Positions 39,254 through 49,429 of a stretch of 64,000 nucleotides of DNA are shown here, piece by piece. The position numbers and the translations under genes are program-made. Below the pieces are notes generated by a model that searched no databases, was not told the DNA's origin, and saw nothing but the letters and a program-made list of their open reading frames with translations. The DNA comes from Cardiocondyla obscurior (Eukaryota > Arthropoda > Insecta > Hymenoptera > Formicidae), in the NCBI RefSeq assembly GCF_019399895.1, contig NC_091877.1:5838897-5902896 (forward strand). The letters are read 5' to 3'. Each line of letters starts with the position of its first letter. Position 1 is the stretch's first letter.

Positions 39254-40271
39254 CGTCGTCGTTGTCGACCCGGCGGCGGCGGCAGCGGCGGCGGCGGCGG
39301 CGGCGGCGGCGGTGACGGCGATGGTAGACAATTGCGTCGGCTTGAAGGGCGGCGGTGCTCGGGGGGACGTGAGTTCACGTGGAAGAGCGGTCGCATGGGC
39401 ACACGTGGAATGGACACATATTTCACAACTGCGACAACGACGGCAGCGGCAGCGGCAGCGAAATCGCCGTCAATCACGACGCATGATGCACCCACCTGCA
39501 TCCGCGGTGTCGCTACGCGATCCGACGAGACGGCTGACCTGCACTGGACTGCTGCGCCGCTGGCGGTCGCCGCCGCCGCGCGCCTTGATTGGTCCGGCAC
39601 GTGACGAGACGCGCGGCGATTTGCCCGATATCCAGTGGCGTGAGTGCACCATCCCTTGGCGCGCAGTTTTGAAATGCAACGCGCGCGCGACGTCGCCGAA
39701 CTGAAATTGATTCCTCCTCCCCGGCGCGATGCGGATACGCGCCGCCGCGGACATTCTTGCGTATTCCAACGCGGAATATTCGTTCCCGATTTTCTGTACC
39801 TCGTCCCAAATGCTTTTCAGATGCCATAATTTTACTTTAGTCTCACGGAAACTTCCTGTGTTCTGCCTCGTACATTCCATTTTGCCGTTAATCTTAGCCT
39901 TCCTGCGAAAATAAAAACGTACGAGGGTCACTTATGTACCATGCATCTCGGGAGACATCAATTAATTTCGCACGTCGCGAACAAGCCATAAAAGTATAAC
40001 AAAATGCATGGGCAAGGGATCACGAATCTCGTCGTTATTTTTACCTTTCGCTATCGTCACTCGTAAATTCTGACTGCACCCACTAATCGCGTGCCACACG
40101 TCCCAGGGTGGGTCCAGAGGAGCGTCCAGGGTAGATTATGGAAGTCGAGCTCGGCATATCCTCGCGGTTGTTGAACAACGAACGAAAGGGCCCTATCGAC
40201 TCGGTCGGCGACGACGGCGGTGCCCGACTGAGGTCCATCGATCACCCTTAAATCTTCGACGAGATCGAGGT
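39254..40271 (-). other. probable two-exon 5' leader of the distal neuralized transcript
   Basis: On the minus strand an acceptor (TTTTTATTTTCGCAG, ending at 39903) opens a segment that runs without a break into the MGQSSS exon. Upstream, 40045-40271 is flanked by an acceptor-like TTATAG (40272) and a donor GTAAAAAT (40044), leaving a 142-nt intron. The 3' segment holds an ORF at 39470-39880 (136 codons from ATG at 39880) in the same frame as the neur start. The 5' segment has an open frame to a TGA at about 40059 with coding-like composition (DLVEDLRVIDGPQSGTAVVA). I recognise neither product. Either these are leader exons with upstream ORFs or they belong to an unrelated small gene. Confidence 0.35.
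39256..39317. repeat. GCC/GGC trinucleotide repeat upstream of the distal neur start
   Basis: About 12 nearly uninterrupted GGC units on the plus strand (GCC on the neur strand) ending some 20 nt before the MGQSSS start codon; flanked by GTC/ACG triplets. It would be transcribed in the leader. Confidence 0.85.
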
Positions 40272-40562
40272 CTATAAGACGACGAGACCGGGGGAATTGC
40301 CTTGGCAACCGGCCGTCAAAACACGACTTCGGCGACGTCGTCAAAGAACGCGTGATCGGGAAAACCGTTTCCGGTCAGTCGCTCGGCGCTTCCTGGATCG
40401 TTCCACGACGACGATGTTGAACGGAGAACGGCCGCAGAACGTCATTGAATCCGCCGTTGAAGTGGCCGCGGAATCTGCTCGCCCGGTGGAATTCCCGGGG
40501 ATGTAGGAAGCCGACGTCGAAAAATTTCCATCGGGAACAAGCGCTCCCCGGGTCGCCGAAGC

Positions 40563-41443
40563 ATGAGCGTAGGGAATCCGCGAGTCGTCTGTCTCGCCCT
40601 CACCGTTCTCGCCCTCCTCCATCGAGGTACCTCCGCGACCATGTCACGCCTAGATATCGAAAAGAAGCCGTTCCGTGAATCCTGCGCGATCAAGATCGAT
40701 GCGTTACCGCGAGCCGTTGACGCGCTACTTACTTCATGTACCTCGTTTTTCGCGCCGCTTCGAAATCACCACCGTCGAGATCTCTCTCCGCAAAATTACT
40801 TGAAGTCCTTCGTGATCTATCGCGATCTACGTTTTTATTTGCAGGATGGGCCATCGACTGTTTCAAGTGCGTCTCGATCGACGGCGACAATAAGCCCTGC
40901 GACGATCCGTTTCACAACAATGGCAGCCTCGCTCTTTTGAAGTCGTCTTGCCAAGGGGGCAGGAAAGGGCGGGACGGCCTTTTCCCGGCGACCGCATGTC
41001 TCAAGATTGCCGGCATATACGGTAAGATAAGCCGCAATTTATCGTGTCTTCGTTATGATCAAGCTCGACCGCGAGATCCGACATCGACGTGTATATTAAT
41101 CTTGATCAATTGATGACCTAGATGAGTCCGGTGTCAGCCTAATGGTAAGAGGCTGCGCGCTGGACAGCGGAACCTTGACGACGGACTCCGAGATCATAAG
41201 GATGTCGCACTGCGGTGGCTTTTACTTCGACGACAAGTAAGACAAACTAATCGCGCACTCCAGATAGATCGGACGTATAGGTTTCCTTTCTTCTTTCGTA
41301 AATGATTATCTTTTTTTTTCTTTTGCAGATACGTGCGTGGGTGTGTACAATCCTGCAACGATGCTGACGCGTGCAACACGTCGTCGAGGAATCTCGTCTC
41401 AATGATCGCCTTTGCGTTACCGATTCTCGCGGGACTCGCATGA
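40563..41443 (+). CDS. Ly6/uPAR (quiver/sleepless-like) GPI-anchored protein
   Basis: Secreted three-finger protein, probably GPI-anchored at the cell surface; the exact ligand or channel partner is unknown. Exons are 40563-40626, 40845-41021, 41122-41236 and 41329-41443, with phases 1, 1 and 2 agreeing at each junction; 156 residues. A signal peptide (MSVGNPRVVCLALTVLALLH) is followed by IDCFKCVSIDGDNKPCDDPF, then SSCQGGRKGRDGLFPATAC, RGCALDSGTLT, SHCGGFYF, GCVQSCNDADACN. This gives ten cysteines and the CN end typical of Ly6 domains. A hydrophobic tail (LVSMIAFALPILAGLA) after NTSS looks like a GPI-attachment signal. Insects carry many such paralogues, so I give no symbol. The gene lies head-to-head with the distal neur promoter. 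A poly(A) signal follows at 41661. Confidence 0.9.
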
Positions 41444-41660
41444 TCCAGCGAGTTTCCGAAAACGGAGATCGCAGCACCGTGTAGTGGATATTAACGATGG
41501 TTTCTATTATTAAAGCTTACGCATCGATTACATAGTGAATATACTGCCAGATTATTTAATAAGCTAGTCTCATTATCGTTCGAACAGCAATCTCACGCGC
41601 CAATTATTCTAGTTATCACTGGCTATCACTGTGCGCTGATTATAATTACCGCTTGATATC

Positions 41661-41666
41661 AATAAA
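41661..41666 (+). promoter_or_regulatory. poly(A) signal of the Ly6 gene
   Basis: AATAAA about 220 nt after the Ly6 stop; a second AATAAA lies at 41756-41761. Either could end the transcript before the next gene's ATG at 41905. Confidence 0.5.
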
Positions 41667-41904
41667 GCAAATGTTGAAATTGTTAATTAAACGGATCCTT
41701 CTCCTTTATTTTTCTCCCCGTAAGAAGAATAATTGCGCAGATAATTTCACAACGCAATAAACTCGCTTTTGTTTCACTCAAATGGATCTATTTCTCTCTC
41801 TCTTATTTTTTTCTTTTTTTTAGTTTAGATGATTGATACAACCGCTTGAGTTTTAATTTCGTGAAATTTTTATCAAGTGTAAATTTAAACAGCAATGACT
41901 GACC

Positions 41905-42563
41905 ATGACAAATCAAATACTCAGTGTCTCCGGTCAATTCGCAAATCTCTTGTGGCGAGTCGTCTGTTGGCTTTTTGAAACTATCGAGCAGATCCTCACC
42001 GTCATACTGGACTGTTTAGCGAGGCTAATTGAGCTAATACTCGTGATAATTAAATTAATATTTCAGGTGAGAATTCTCTCACGTTTTCTGCTCACGGAAA
42101 AAATAGAGAAAATTGTATAGGAACGCAGATTGCAGGTTACTGAATTTTTAGGTGATCTGCTTTGTCAGGGACTTGTGTATCGATTCGATGCAGACGTTCG
42201 CTAATGTTTTCCGAGGAATCGTCAACGTTGTTAACAGTATTGGCTACGACGACGTCGAGGATTTTGCTTCCGCTTGCATTGTCGTTGCTTTATGCGCCGG
42301 AGGTATCAAGATGTTCATCAATCTTCTCAAAAGGGTACACATTAAGTGTCTCACTAATATTCGAATATTGTTTCGTCTTGACTAATACTTTCCTCCGTTG
42401 CTGTCATTATTATAATATAATGACCGTTTGCAAATATGGTACCCTACTTTTTAGAACGGTCAAACAAAGCGACGAGCCGATATTTTAAACTATTTACGCG
42501 TGTGTCTCGCAGGGAATATCGCTGCCGTATGACGTAAAAGACTACGGTGCAAAAACCAAGTAA
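41905..42563 (+). CDS. small hydrophobic (membrane-associated) protein, uncharacterised
   Basis: I do not recognise this protein. Three exons, 41905-42066, 42152-42334 and 42513-42563, all join in phase 0 with good donors (GTGAGA, GTACAC) and acceptors (TTTTTAG, CTCGCAG). The product is 131 residues. Residues ~10-58 are almost continuously hydrophobic with spaced Glu/Asp/Arg (VVCWLFETIEQILTVILDCL, ARLIELILVIIKLIFQ), suggesting a hairpin or amphipathic membrane segment. A second hydrophobic stretch (ACIVVALCAGGIKMFINLL) lies near residue 95-113, and the C-terminus is polar and Lys-rich (DVKDYGAKTK). There is no signal-peptide cleavage pattern. It starts 460 nt after the Ly6 stop on the same strand. 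Consistent splicing and the length of the conserved-looking frame make a real gene likely. Confidence 0.7.
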
Positions 42564-43691
42564 ACTACTTCATAGACTACTCTTGCGATTGATAACGATC
42601 ACGATGCAAGGATACACGCATGGTCGCATGATGCATTATCTGGTTTTTGTTCCGATAGAACGTCCCGTTAAATGTTTCTTTAACACTAACGTTTAACGAC
42701 TCTGTTAACTGCTTATGATATATGTACATAAAAAAAAAGTTACGTGATCGAATACATTATCATGACCCTCAGAAAGCTTAGAAACTAAAATCATTACTGT
42801 GATTATCGCATATTATAATTAGCACTCCTACTAACTTAAACTTTAAAATTTATAACGTGACATTTTCACTTTTAAATGTAAAAATGACTTTTCGCATTTA
42901 ACAAGTGTAATTAAATTCAATACCACGTAAATATTTTCAATTTTAGAACTCTCACGCAAAGCTGTTTAACATTTTTGGACAAGAACATAGTGCAAATAAT
43001 AATTTGGCGGAAAAAAGTCACAACGAGAATATATGTTTTCTTCACGAGAGAAAGACTGGCAGAAGGCCAAAGAGACGAACTAATAGGCGATATCGATCAG
43101 CATCGCGAAAGAATAACTAATATAATATAAAGATTTCCTACACGAAATATGAATATCTCTAGATATTTACATAAACGTTTATTATATGTAACAATGTGTA
43201 AGATGTATATCAAATTTTATCATAAAATAGTGTATAATTTATCTCATACTATATACATAATGAAAATATACATAAAAAATTTGCAACATTCTTTTATATA
43301 TCGTTTTGCATTAAGATAACAAAATTGTAAATTTAAACAATTAGTTTTACGAATGCTGTCAAATTTTTTTATGTATATGATCACCAATTTATAAAACAGA
43401 GACATTGGAACATTCGTATATAGAAAAATATACCGTTTTGTGCTTTTTAAATCTGAGAACGTGCATATATCTCTGCTTTCGCACATTAATGTAATTCAAT
43501 TTCCTTAAACGTGTAAAATAACATTTATAAATTATAAAATCTTACACTAGTCATGGAAAACGTCGCAGTTATAAATAAAAAAATTCGACCTGTAACGAGG
43601 CCCGGTAATACTTTCATTGTTCTATCTTTAACTTAAAAATATATGAAACGGTATAAAGAGCAATATTCGTGAATTGAATCGTTGAATAATT
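42564..43691. other. tail-to-tail intergenic DNA, 3'UTRs
   Basis: AT-rich sequence between the stops of the small membrane protein (plus) and Su(fu) (minus). No coding region seen. A minus-strand AATAAA (TTTATT at 43178-43183) could serve Su(fu). Confidence 0.6.
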
Positions 43692-46600
43692 TTAGTCATT
43701 GATTATAGTAATGACTAAATTGTGTTCCGGCCAAGAAAACGTCTTTGGCAATTGGATCTATAATAAAATATATTAAAACATATAAATTATTCGGCAATAT
43801 TCAGTAATAACAGTAGCATTAAAAATGTTTTAATCAACATCGTAAAACAACTGACTGTAATTAAATGTGTATAGTTGCGTATCATCGTTTTAATAATTTC
43901 AAAGTAATCTTGTACGTTATTACCTTATCTGGCGTGTTTAGAACTTGAAACTCTTCGGCCATTTTTACGGACAACTCTTCCGAGAGAAGCACCTGTAACC
44001 AGGGCCCTTGAATGACATATGGCCTTTCTTTGGACACAAAAGTGCCCGTAACCGATGGTGCGACTATCGTAACAGCTGAATGAGACAATATGGACTTGAA
44101 TGTGAAATGCCTTCCGTGCATGACTCTGCCTCTGTAATAAAAATAATGTATTATTCATTAGATGTCGTCGCTGAGAGCGTCAGCGCGTGAACTTTGTTTC
44201 TATTATAACTAACTTTATCGCCAATGGCAATAATGAGCCGGCTTCAAGATTAAAAGTTAAATGTAATCCGGACAGGGCTCTAATACTATTTTCGTCAGAA
44301 ACGTTGGCATCCTGCTGTTCACACGGCGACAATCTTTCCGTTTTCACGATCGGCTTCACATCCTCGTCATCGTCAGAATCATCCCTTTTTTCTCTGTATC
44401 TTTCGGCGCTCTTGTCGTTTGTTATTTGCACCCACCTGCGTCGAAATGCATAAGATTATATTTTTACATTTAATATTTCTGATTCTCTCGATCAATTATT
44501 ATCACTTACCAACATTTGGCGGACACGCCACTTGTATTCGACCCGTCCCTTTCGATACCACACTGTATCTTCTCCGCTATGGTAGGATCATCTTCCATAG
44601 CGGAATGCATCCTTCTCATATCCGTAACCAACCATGGGCCACAGCCCCTGGCTGTTCTCAGCAAATTAACCACACCCAGGCCATTCCAGTGTTGAGCTGC
44701 CTGGAGTTCTTCAGAAGTGACACCGACAATTTGAACAAACGAAACCTGTTATCAATAACAAAGAAATGTAAAAATTATATATTTTTTGACTATAAAAAAC
44801 ATGTATCTATTTCTTCTTATTTTTTAATTTATAATTAAATGTAATAATCAAACTACACATTTTATTTATAAAGAAAACTCGAACAATTTAAAAATAAAAT
44901 CGGCGTGTTTTACGAGGTTTTTGTACATACGTCGCCGTGGGGCGTCGAGATCGACGTTGGAAGCTGTGGATCCTGCCCCATTAAAATCTGAGTAATACAT
45001 CCATTCCCACCGTCCAGTGGAGCGTGCCAGGAAACATGGTCGCCCGGCATTAGCGTATTCCCAGAATGGAAAACATATTTTGCTAATTGCTGCATGACGT
45101 TTGCCGGCCACGTGGGGGGCGTCGTTTCGCCTCTCTCACGAGCGAGACGGAAGGTCAACTCGAATCCGAATCCGCTGGGACGGCCTGGACCAGGTTTGGG
45201 ATGCAGTCTGCCGTCGCCGTGCAAATCAGACAATCCCAAGCTACAATTTAAACAAATTAGCTATAAAATCAACGTCACATTAAATATCTCTGTACGTTTT
45301 TGTAGGAAATAATTTCTAATATAAAAAAAAAATTAAATTACGTTAAATTAAATAGCATTAAAAAAAATACTGCAGGCATGAGACTGCCAGTGATATTTCG
45401 CCAAAAAATGCATAGACTTTTCGTCAATAACGAAGTATAATTAGCCAGCCGGCGCACAGACGAAAAAGGGGAAATCCGGCGCTTCTATTTCCGACTCTTC
45501 CCGCTTTAAACGACTTTGTTCCTTGTGCACCCTACCCTTCTCTATATATAGAGAAGCGCGGAGCGGTATTAGGACAGCTGTCTGAAATTGAAGAAGTGAG
45601 GGTCGCCGACGCGAGGAAAAAAAGGAAAGGAGCCCGCACTCTTTGGCGGAAGATCATTCGTCATTCCGCACAGAGATTCCAATGAAAAACGTAATGAAAT
45701 GGTAGCGCCAACATATCGCGCATCTGCTATATATCTCTTGTATGCATTCTGCTCAAACATAACGAACGTGTGCAAATCTGAACTCTCTCATACTTAATAT
45801 AAGCTCTTCTTCAGCTTACATTTTTATCACCTATATTTTTCTTTTTTCTCTCTTCTTTCGTATTTTATTTCTGCATTAATTTGATTTTTATTTTTTCTGC
45901 AATCAGCGTACTTTAATTTCAATGCTCGAAAAAACAACGTTCTAGGGTGCTTGATAAAGACTAGCCGTTTAAATCTATGTGTGACGATATGATAAATCTA
46001 TAAAAATAAATTATGAATTAATTAATTCATTAAGTTGAATGATTAAATTTAAATAAAATCGGAGCAATAAATTCTTTGTTCCAAACCCCAAAGCTATGAG
46101 TATAATTAATTACGATACCTTTCACAAAGTTTATCCTCTACTTTGCGAGCCCTTACCTAATGTAGTGCCAGTGTGGAGGTACTCCGAGCTCAGGATATCC
46201 CGAATTGGCGTACATGCTGATGTAGTCAAGGGGATCGGGTCCTCCTAACCTAAAGGGAAAGACCTGAGTCAGCTGACGGAATATCCGGCATTGCTTACAC
46301 ATAAAAGGGGAGGCTAAATATAGTCGTCGTCTTTTTCCGAGAGGGAGGAACGGAAAAATAGTTTTTACTGAATCTCTTAGGGATACGTGCTTCGTATAAT
46401 AGATTCATGAGCTCGGTGCGTTCGCTCAATAAAAAAAACTTGATGTAATTTACAGGGATCCTGTAGGCATTCCAATAAATGGAATATTCAGAAAACAATA
46501 ACAGGAATAAGTAATGTATTAAGGTAATCTAGATACTTGAAACATGCAAATGCATGAGGTACTTAAGTGACGGGCCCGAGTCGAAGGTCCAAGCCACCTG

Positions 46601-46860
46601 TGATTCCCGATAAAACGTATGTTTTCCCTTCGATAAAAATCATCGTCAGGTACTCACCAGTATTTCACGACGGCGGTGACTGTCAGGGGGTTGCTCTGGT
46701 CCGGGTAGATCTGCTTGCAGAGGCTGTGCAGAGCGTCTAGGCCCGGAGCCCGTGGCAACGGCGGGGGTGGTGGTGGCGGTGGCAGCGGGATCTGGGCCGG
46801 CTGCCCTGGCAGAAAGCACCTCGAGAACTCCTCGCGCTCGCGCATATTTATGCCGCGCAT
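43692..46860 (-). CDS. Su(fu): Suppressor of fused, Hedgehog pathway inhibitor
   Basis: Binds and restrains Ci/Gli transcription factors in the cytoplasm and nucleus. Seven minus-strand exons: 46860/46845-46658, 46249-46157, 45240-44931, 44745-44510, 44435-44214, 44131-43924, 43757-43692. All phases agree. Length is 440 residues from the ATG at 46845 or 445 from 46860; human SUFU has 484. Landmarks: GLDALHSLCKQIYPDQSNPL, KYWLGGPDPLDYISMY, PPHWHYIS, GLSDLHGD, FGFELTFRLARERGE, APTWPA-like PPTWPANVMQQL, DHVSWHAPLDGG, QIVGVTSEEL, GPWLVTDMRR, GVSAKCWW, LHLTFNLEAGSLLPLAIKGR, HGRHFTFKS, GPWLQVLLSEEL and the C-terminal FSWPE. The variable loop before the C-lobe is acidic and holds a VKTERLSP motif. 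The N-terminus has nine-residue poly-Pro. The ATG at 46845 has the better context; an alternative upstream exon ending at 46943 is phase-compatible with an acceptor at 46806. Confidence 0.95.
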
Positions 46861-47167
46861 AAAACTGCACACGGCGAATGTATGCACTCTTTGTTTATTG
46901 GCGACGATGAGGCGCGCGTGACGTGAACACCCCAAAACTCACCAGCAGCACTGACGCCACTGACAAACAAAAGCGCAATCGGCTCGCAGTCTTCGCAGAC
47001 TGTATTTGGAGATGAAGACAGTGATGGCTCGTAGCGGATTTCTTCGGAACTACCAGAGTTCGTCAAAGACTCGCTAAAATCTCAGAGTAAGTGTCACTTG
47101 TTTTTTCTTCTTTCTTCTTTTTTTCTTCTTCTTTTTATTTCGTAATTAATTCGACTCTCCGTTGTCT

Positions 47168-47308
47168 TCAAAATAATATAAGCGCACGACTCGTGTCACC
47201 AGCTGCATCCGCATGCCGCCAAACTTTAGCTTCGATCAAATGCTGCCCTCTCTGAATAATCTGATTCAAGTGGAGTGAACTAGACGCCATTACCGGTCCT
47301 GGATAAAC
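47168..47308 (-). other. unassigned spliced exon with short ORF
   Basis: An acceptor (TTTGTTTACAG ending at 47309) opens a minus-strand segment containing ATG at 47290 and a 40-codon ORF (MASSSLHLNQIIQRGQHLIE, then AKVWRHADAAGDTSRALILF) to TGA at 47170-47168. The frame is also open back to the acceptor (YPGPV before the Met). A minus-strand AATAAA follows about 30 nt further. It may be a 5' exon of Su(fu), the last exon of a small gene antisense to the Sec62 promoter, or chance. The residues are coding-like but I recognise no family. Confidence 0.3.
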
Positions 47309-47865
47309 TGTAAACAAATAAATAGGATTAGCAAGAATAATAAAATAAAAAGATTTTATTCAAAAGAGCTATCTTTCGCGTTCACTTTACGTCGAAGTAT
47401 GCCTGACTTTCTCTGAATGCATTTATTGCACGTTGAGAAGCTTCACTTTGCTCCAGTTATTCTCGGCGGTCCATTCAAGTTCCGTTGCTGATTCACGTCA
47501 TCCCGGTTCCACGACCTCTTCTAGAAGTTCTCGAGATGCGCTGTCGAGGCTCTCGGTCGGCGCCATTGCTCATTCCCAGTTTGTGAATCTGAGTGAAACG
47601 TCAGGGTCGCCAGGTGGTGTCCCGAGAGAAACGAGTCCGTCTCGACAAGCTGGAGAGGAGAGGAGAGGGTAAGAAGGGGACGGAAGGGAGCCGCGGAGGC
47701 AAACGTGGACGACGGCGATCGAGGAAGCTGTTTCCGCGTGCTCATTTGGAATACCTTATCCAGTGGCATTCGACGTCATTTGCATATGCCAGTTCGCAGC
47801 GGCTTCGGCGACCGGCAGCGTGAGCAGCGTATCTCTGCACGCAAGCGTGACACGGAATTTACAGC
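47309..47865. promoter_or_regulatory. shared upstream region between Su(fu) and Sec62
   Basis: The two genes diverge from here. The plus-strand part (47430-47865) is GC-rich and without TATA box near a plausible start, and should include the Sec62 5'UTR. Open frames in it are not coding-like. Confidence 0.45.
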
Positions 47866-49024
47866 ATGGCGGAGCGTAGGAAAAACAGAAAGCGCAAAGA
47901 TGTAAGTTACGCATATGGGTGAGAACAGCTCGCAACGTGTCGCTGACGAGAATCGTCGCGCGACGCAAATATTCCGAGATACTTCCCTCCCGCGGCTCTT
48001 TCCTCCCAGAGGATCGTAATTTTAGCTGCACGTACCTGCCAAATTAATGTATTTCCTTTCGGTTTTCGGTACTTGGGCTTTCCCACAGACGAATTCTTGT
48101 TGATACTGTGCTTTTATTTTTAACAGGAAGTAGCCAGTTTGGATACTAAGGTTGCTCAGGACAAACCGTCCAAAGAAGAATACGCGGTGGCCAAGTGGAT
48201 TCGTAACAACGTGCCGTCAAAAAAAACCAAGTTTGATAGAACGCACAACGTCGAATACTTCACTGGGTCACGGGCAATCGATGCCCTGCTGGAAAATTCA
48301 CCATGGAGCACCGTGTTCGAGAACCGCGAGCAGGTCGCGCAATTCTTGGACTTGATGCTCAGGCACAAGTTCTTTCACAGAGCCAAAAAGGTGGTGATTC
48401 CAGAGGAGGAGCTTAACAAAATGCGAGGCATCAAAAAGAAGCCCAAGGATGCTAAAGAGGATAAAAAAGTAACAGACAAAGAAGATGTTAAGGAGAACAA
48501 AGACGCGGTAATTGTAAAGGACGAAAAGGCTGAAGAAAAAGTCGACGAACGAAAGGAACATAAAAAAAAACCAAAAGTACGTGCAGAAGCGTATTTATGC
48601 CTCTAAAATACTTCTCCTTTTGTACCTTTTTTTTTTAATCTATAAATATATGTACTTACAGGTAAGACTAGAAATGCACATGGAACAGTATTTCGTCGAT
48701 TGTAATGACGCATATGTGTGGATATACGAACCAATCCCTGTGTATTATTGGTTCTTTGGTACGCTTGTAGTCTTAGGTGCAATAGGAGTCTGTCTCTTCC
48801 CGCTATGGCCCTTGACTATTCGCCATGGAGTTTATTATCTAAGTGTCGCAGCTGCAGGATTTCTCGTATTTATATTAGCACTGGCTATTATTAGAATGAT
48901 CGTATTCTGTCTTCTGTGGGTACCTACGTTGGGTAGATGTCATTTGTGGTTGCTACCTAATCTGACGGCAGACGTTGGTTTTTTCGCCTCCTTCTGGCCA
49001 TTATATCAAGTCAGTAATATTTAA

Positions 49025-49056
<32 letters not shown>

Positions 49057-49429
49057 TAAAATAAATGTTATATAAAAATATTTTTACAGTATGAATATTA
49101 TGGCCCTACGTCGGACGGCGACAAGAAACTCAACAAAAAGAAAAGGAGGAAAGAAAAAGATTCCGACTCTGAAGATGCATCATTAATTCAGTAAGTTTTT
49201 TATATTAATATAAGTATTTTATGAAATGTACGATTTTAATTCTGTATATTTTTATATTTGCAGAGAAGATAAACCCGTAACGACAGAACCTGTAGCGACT
49301 AACGAGGAATTATCGTTGCCTAGCGAGGAGAAAAAAATTTCGTCTGATTCGGCCGAAGGAGAGGACGGAAGTGAGGAAGGTTCAGAGAGCGAGAAATCTA
49401 ATACGAGTCGAGATTACGTTATGGTTTAG
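47866..49429 (+). CDS. Sec62: translocation protein Sec62
   Basis: ER membrane component of the Sec61/Sec62/Sec63 translocon, used for post-translational import of short secretory proteins. Exons 47866-47901, 48127-48576, 48662-49009, 49090-49190 and 49264-49429; phases 0, 0, 0 and 2 agree. The product is 366 residues (human 399). It starts MAERRKNRKRKD (basic), then EEYAVAKWIRNNVPSKKTKF and DALLENSPW, a conserved N-terminal domain, followed by a Lys/Glu-rich linker. Two membrane spans follow in exon 3 (YYWFFGTLVVLGAIGVCLFP and SVAAAGFLVFILALAIIRM), with conserved WPLTIRHGVYYLS and LPNLTADVGFFASFWPLY around them. The cytosolic C-terminus is acidic with Ser (GEDGSEEGSESEKS), fitting Sec63 binding. 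It diverges from Su(fu) and ends facing TTC36. Confidence 0.97.

Noticed and set aside
39222..39704. 160-codon plus-strand frame with poly-Ala
   Set aside because: Created by the GGC repeat on the opposite strand of the neur leader; no splice or family support.
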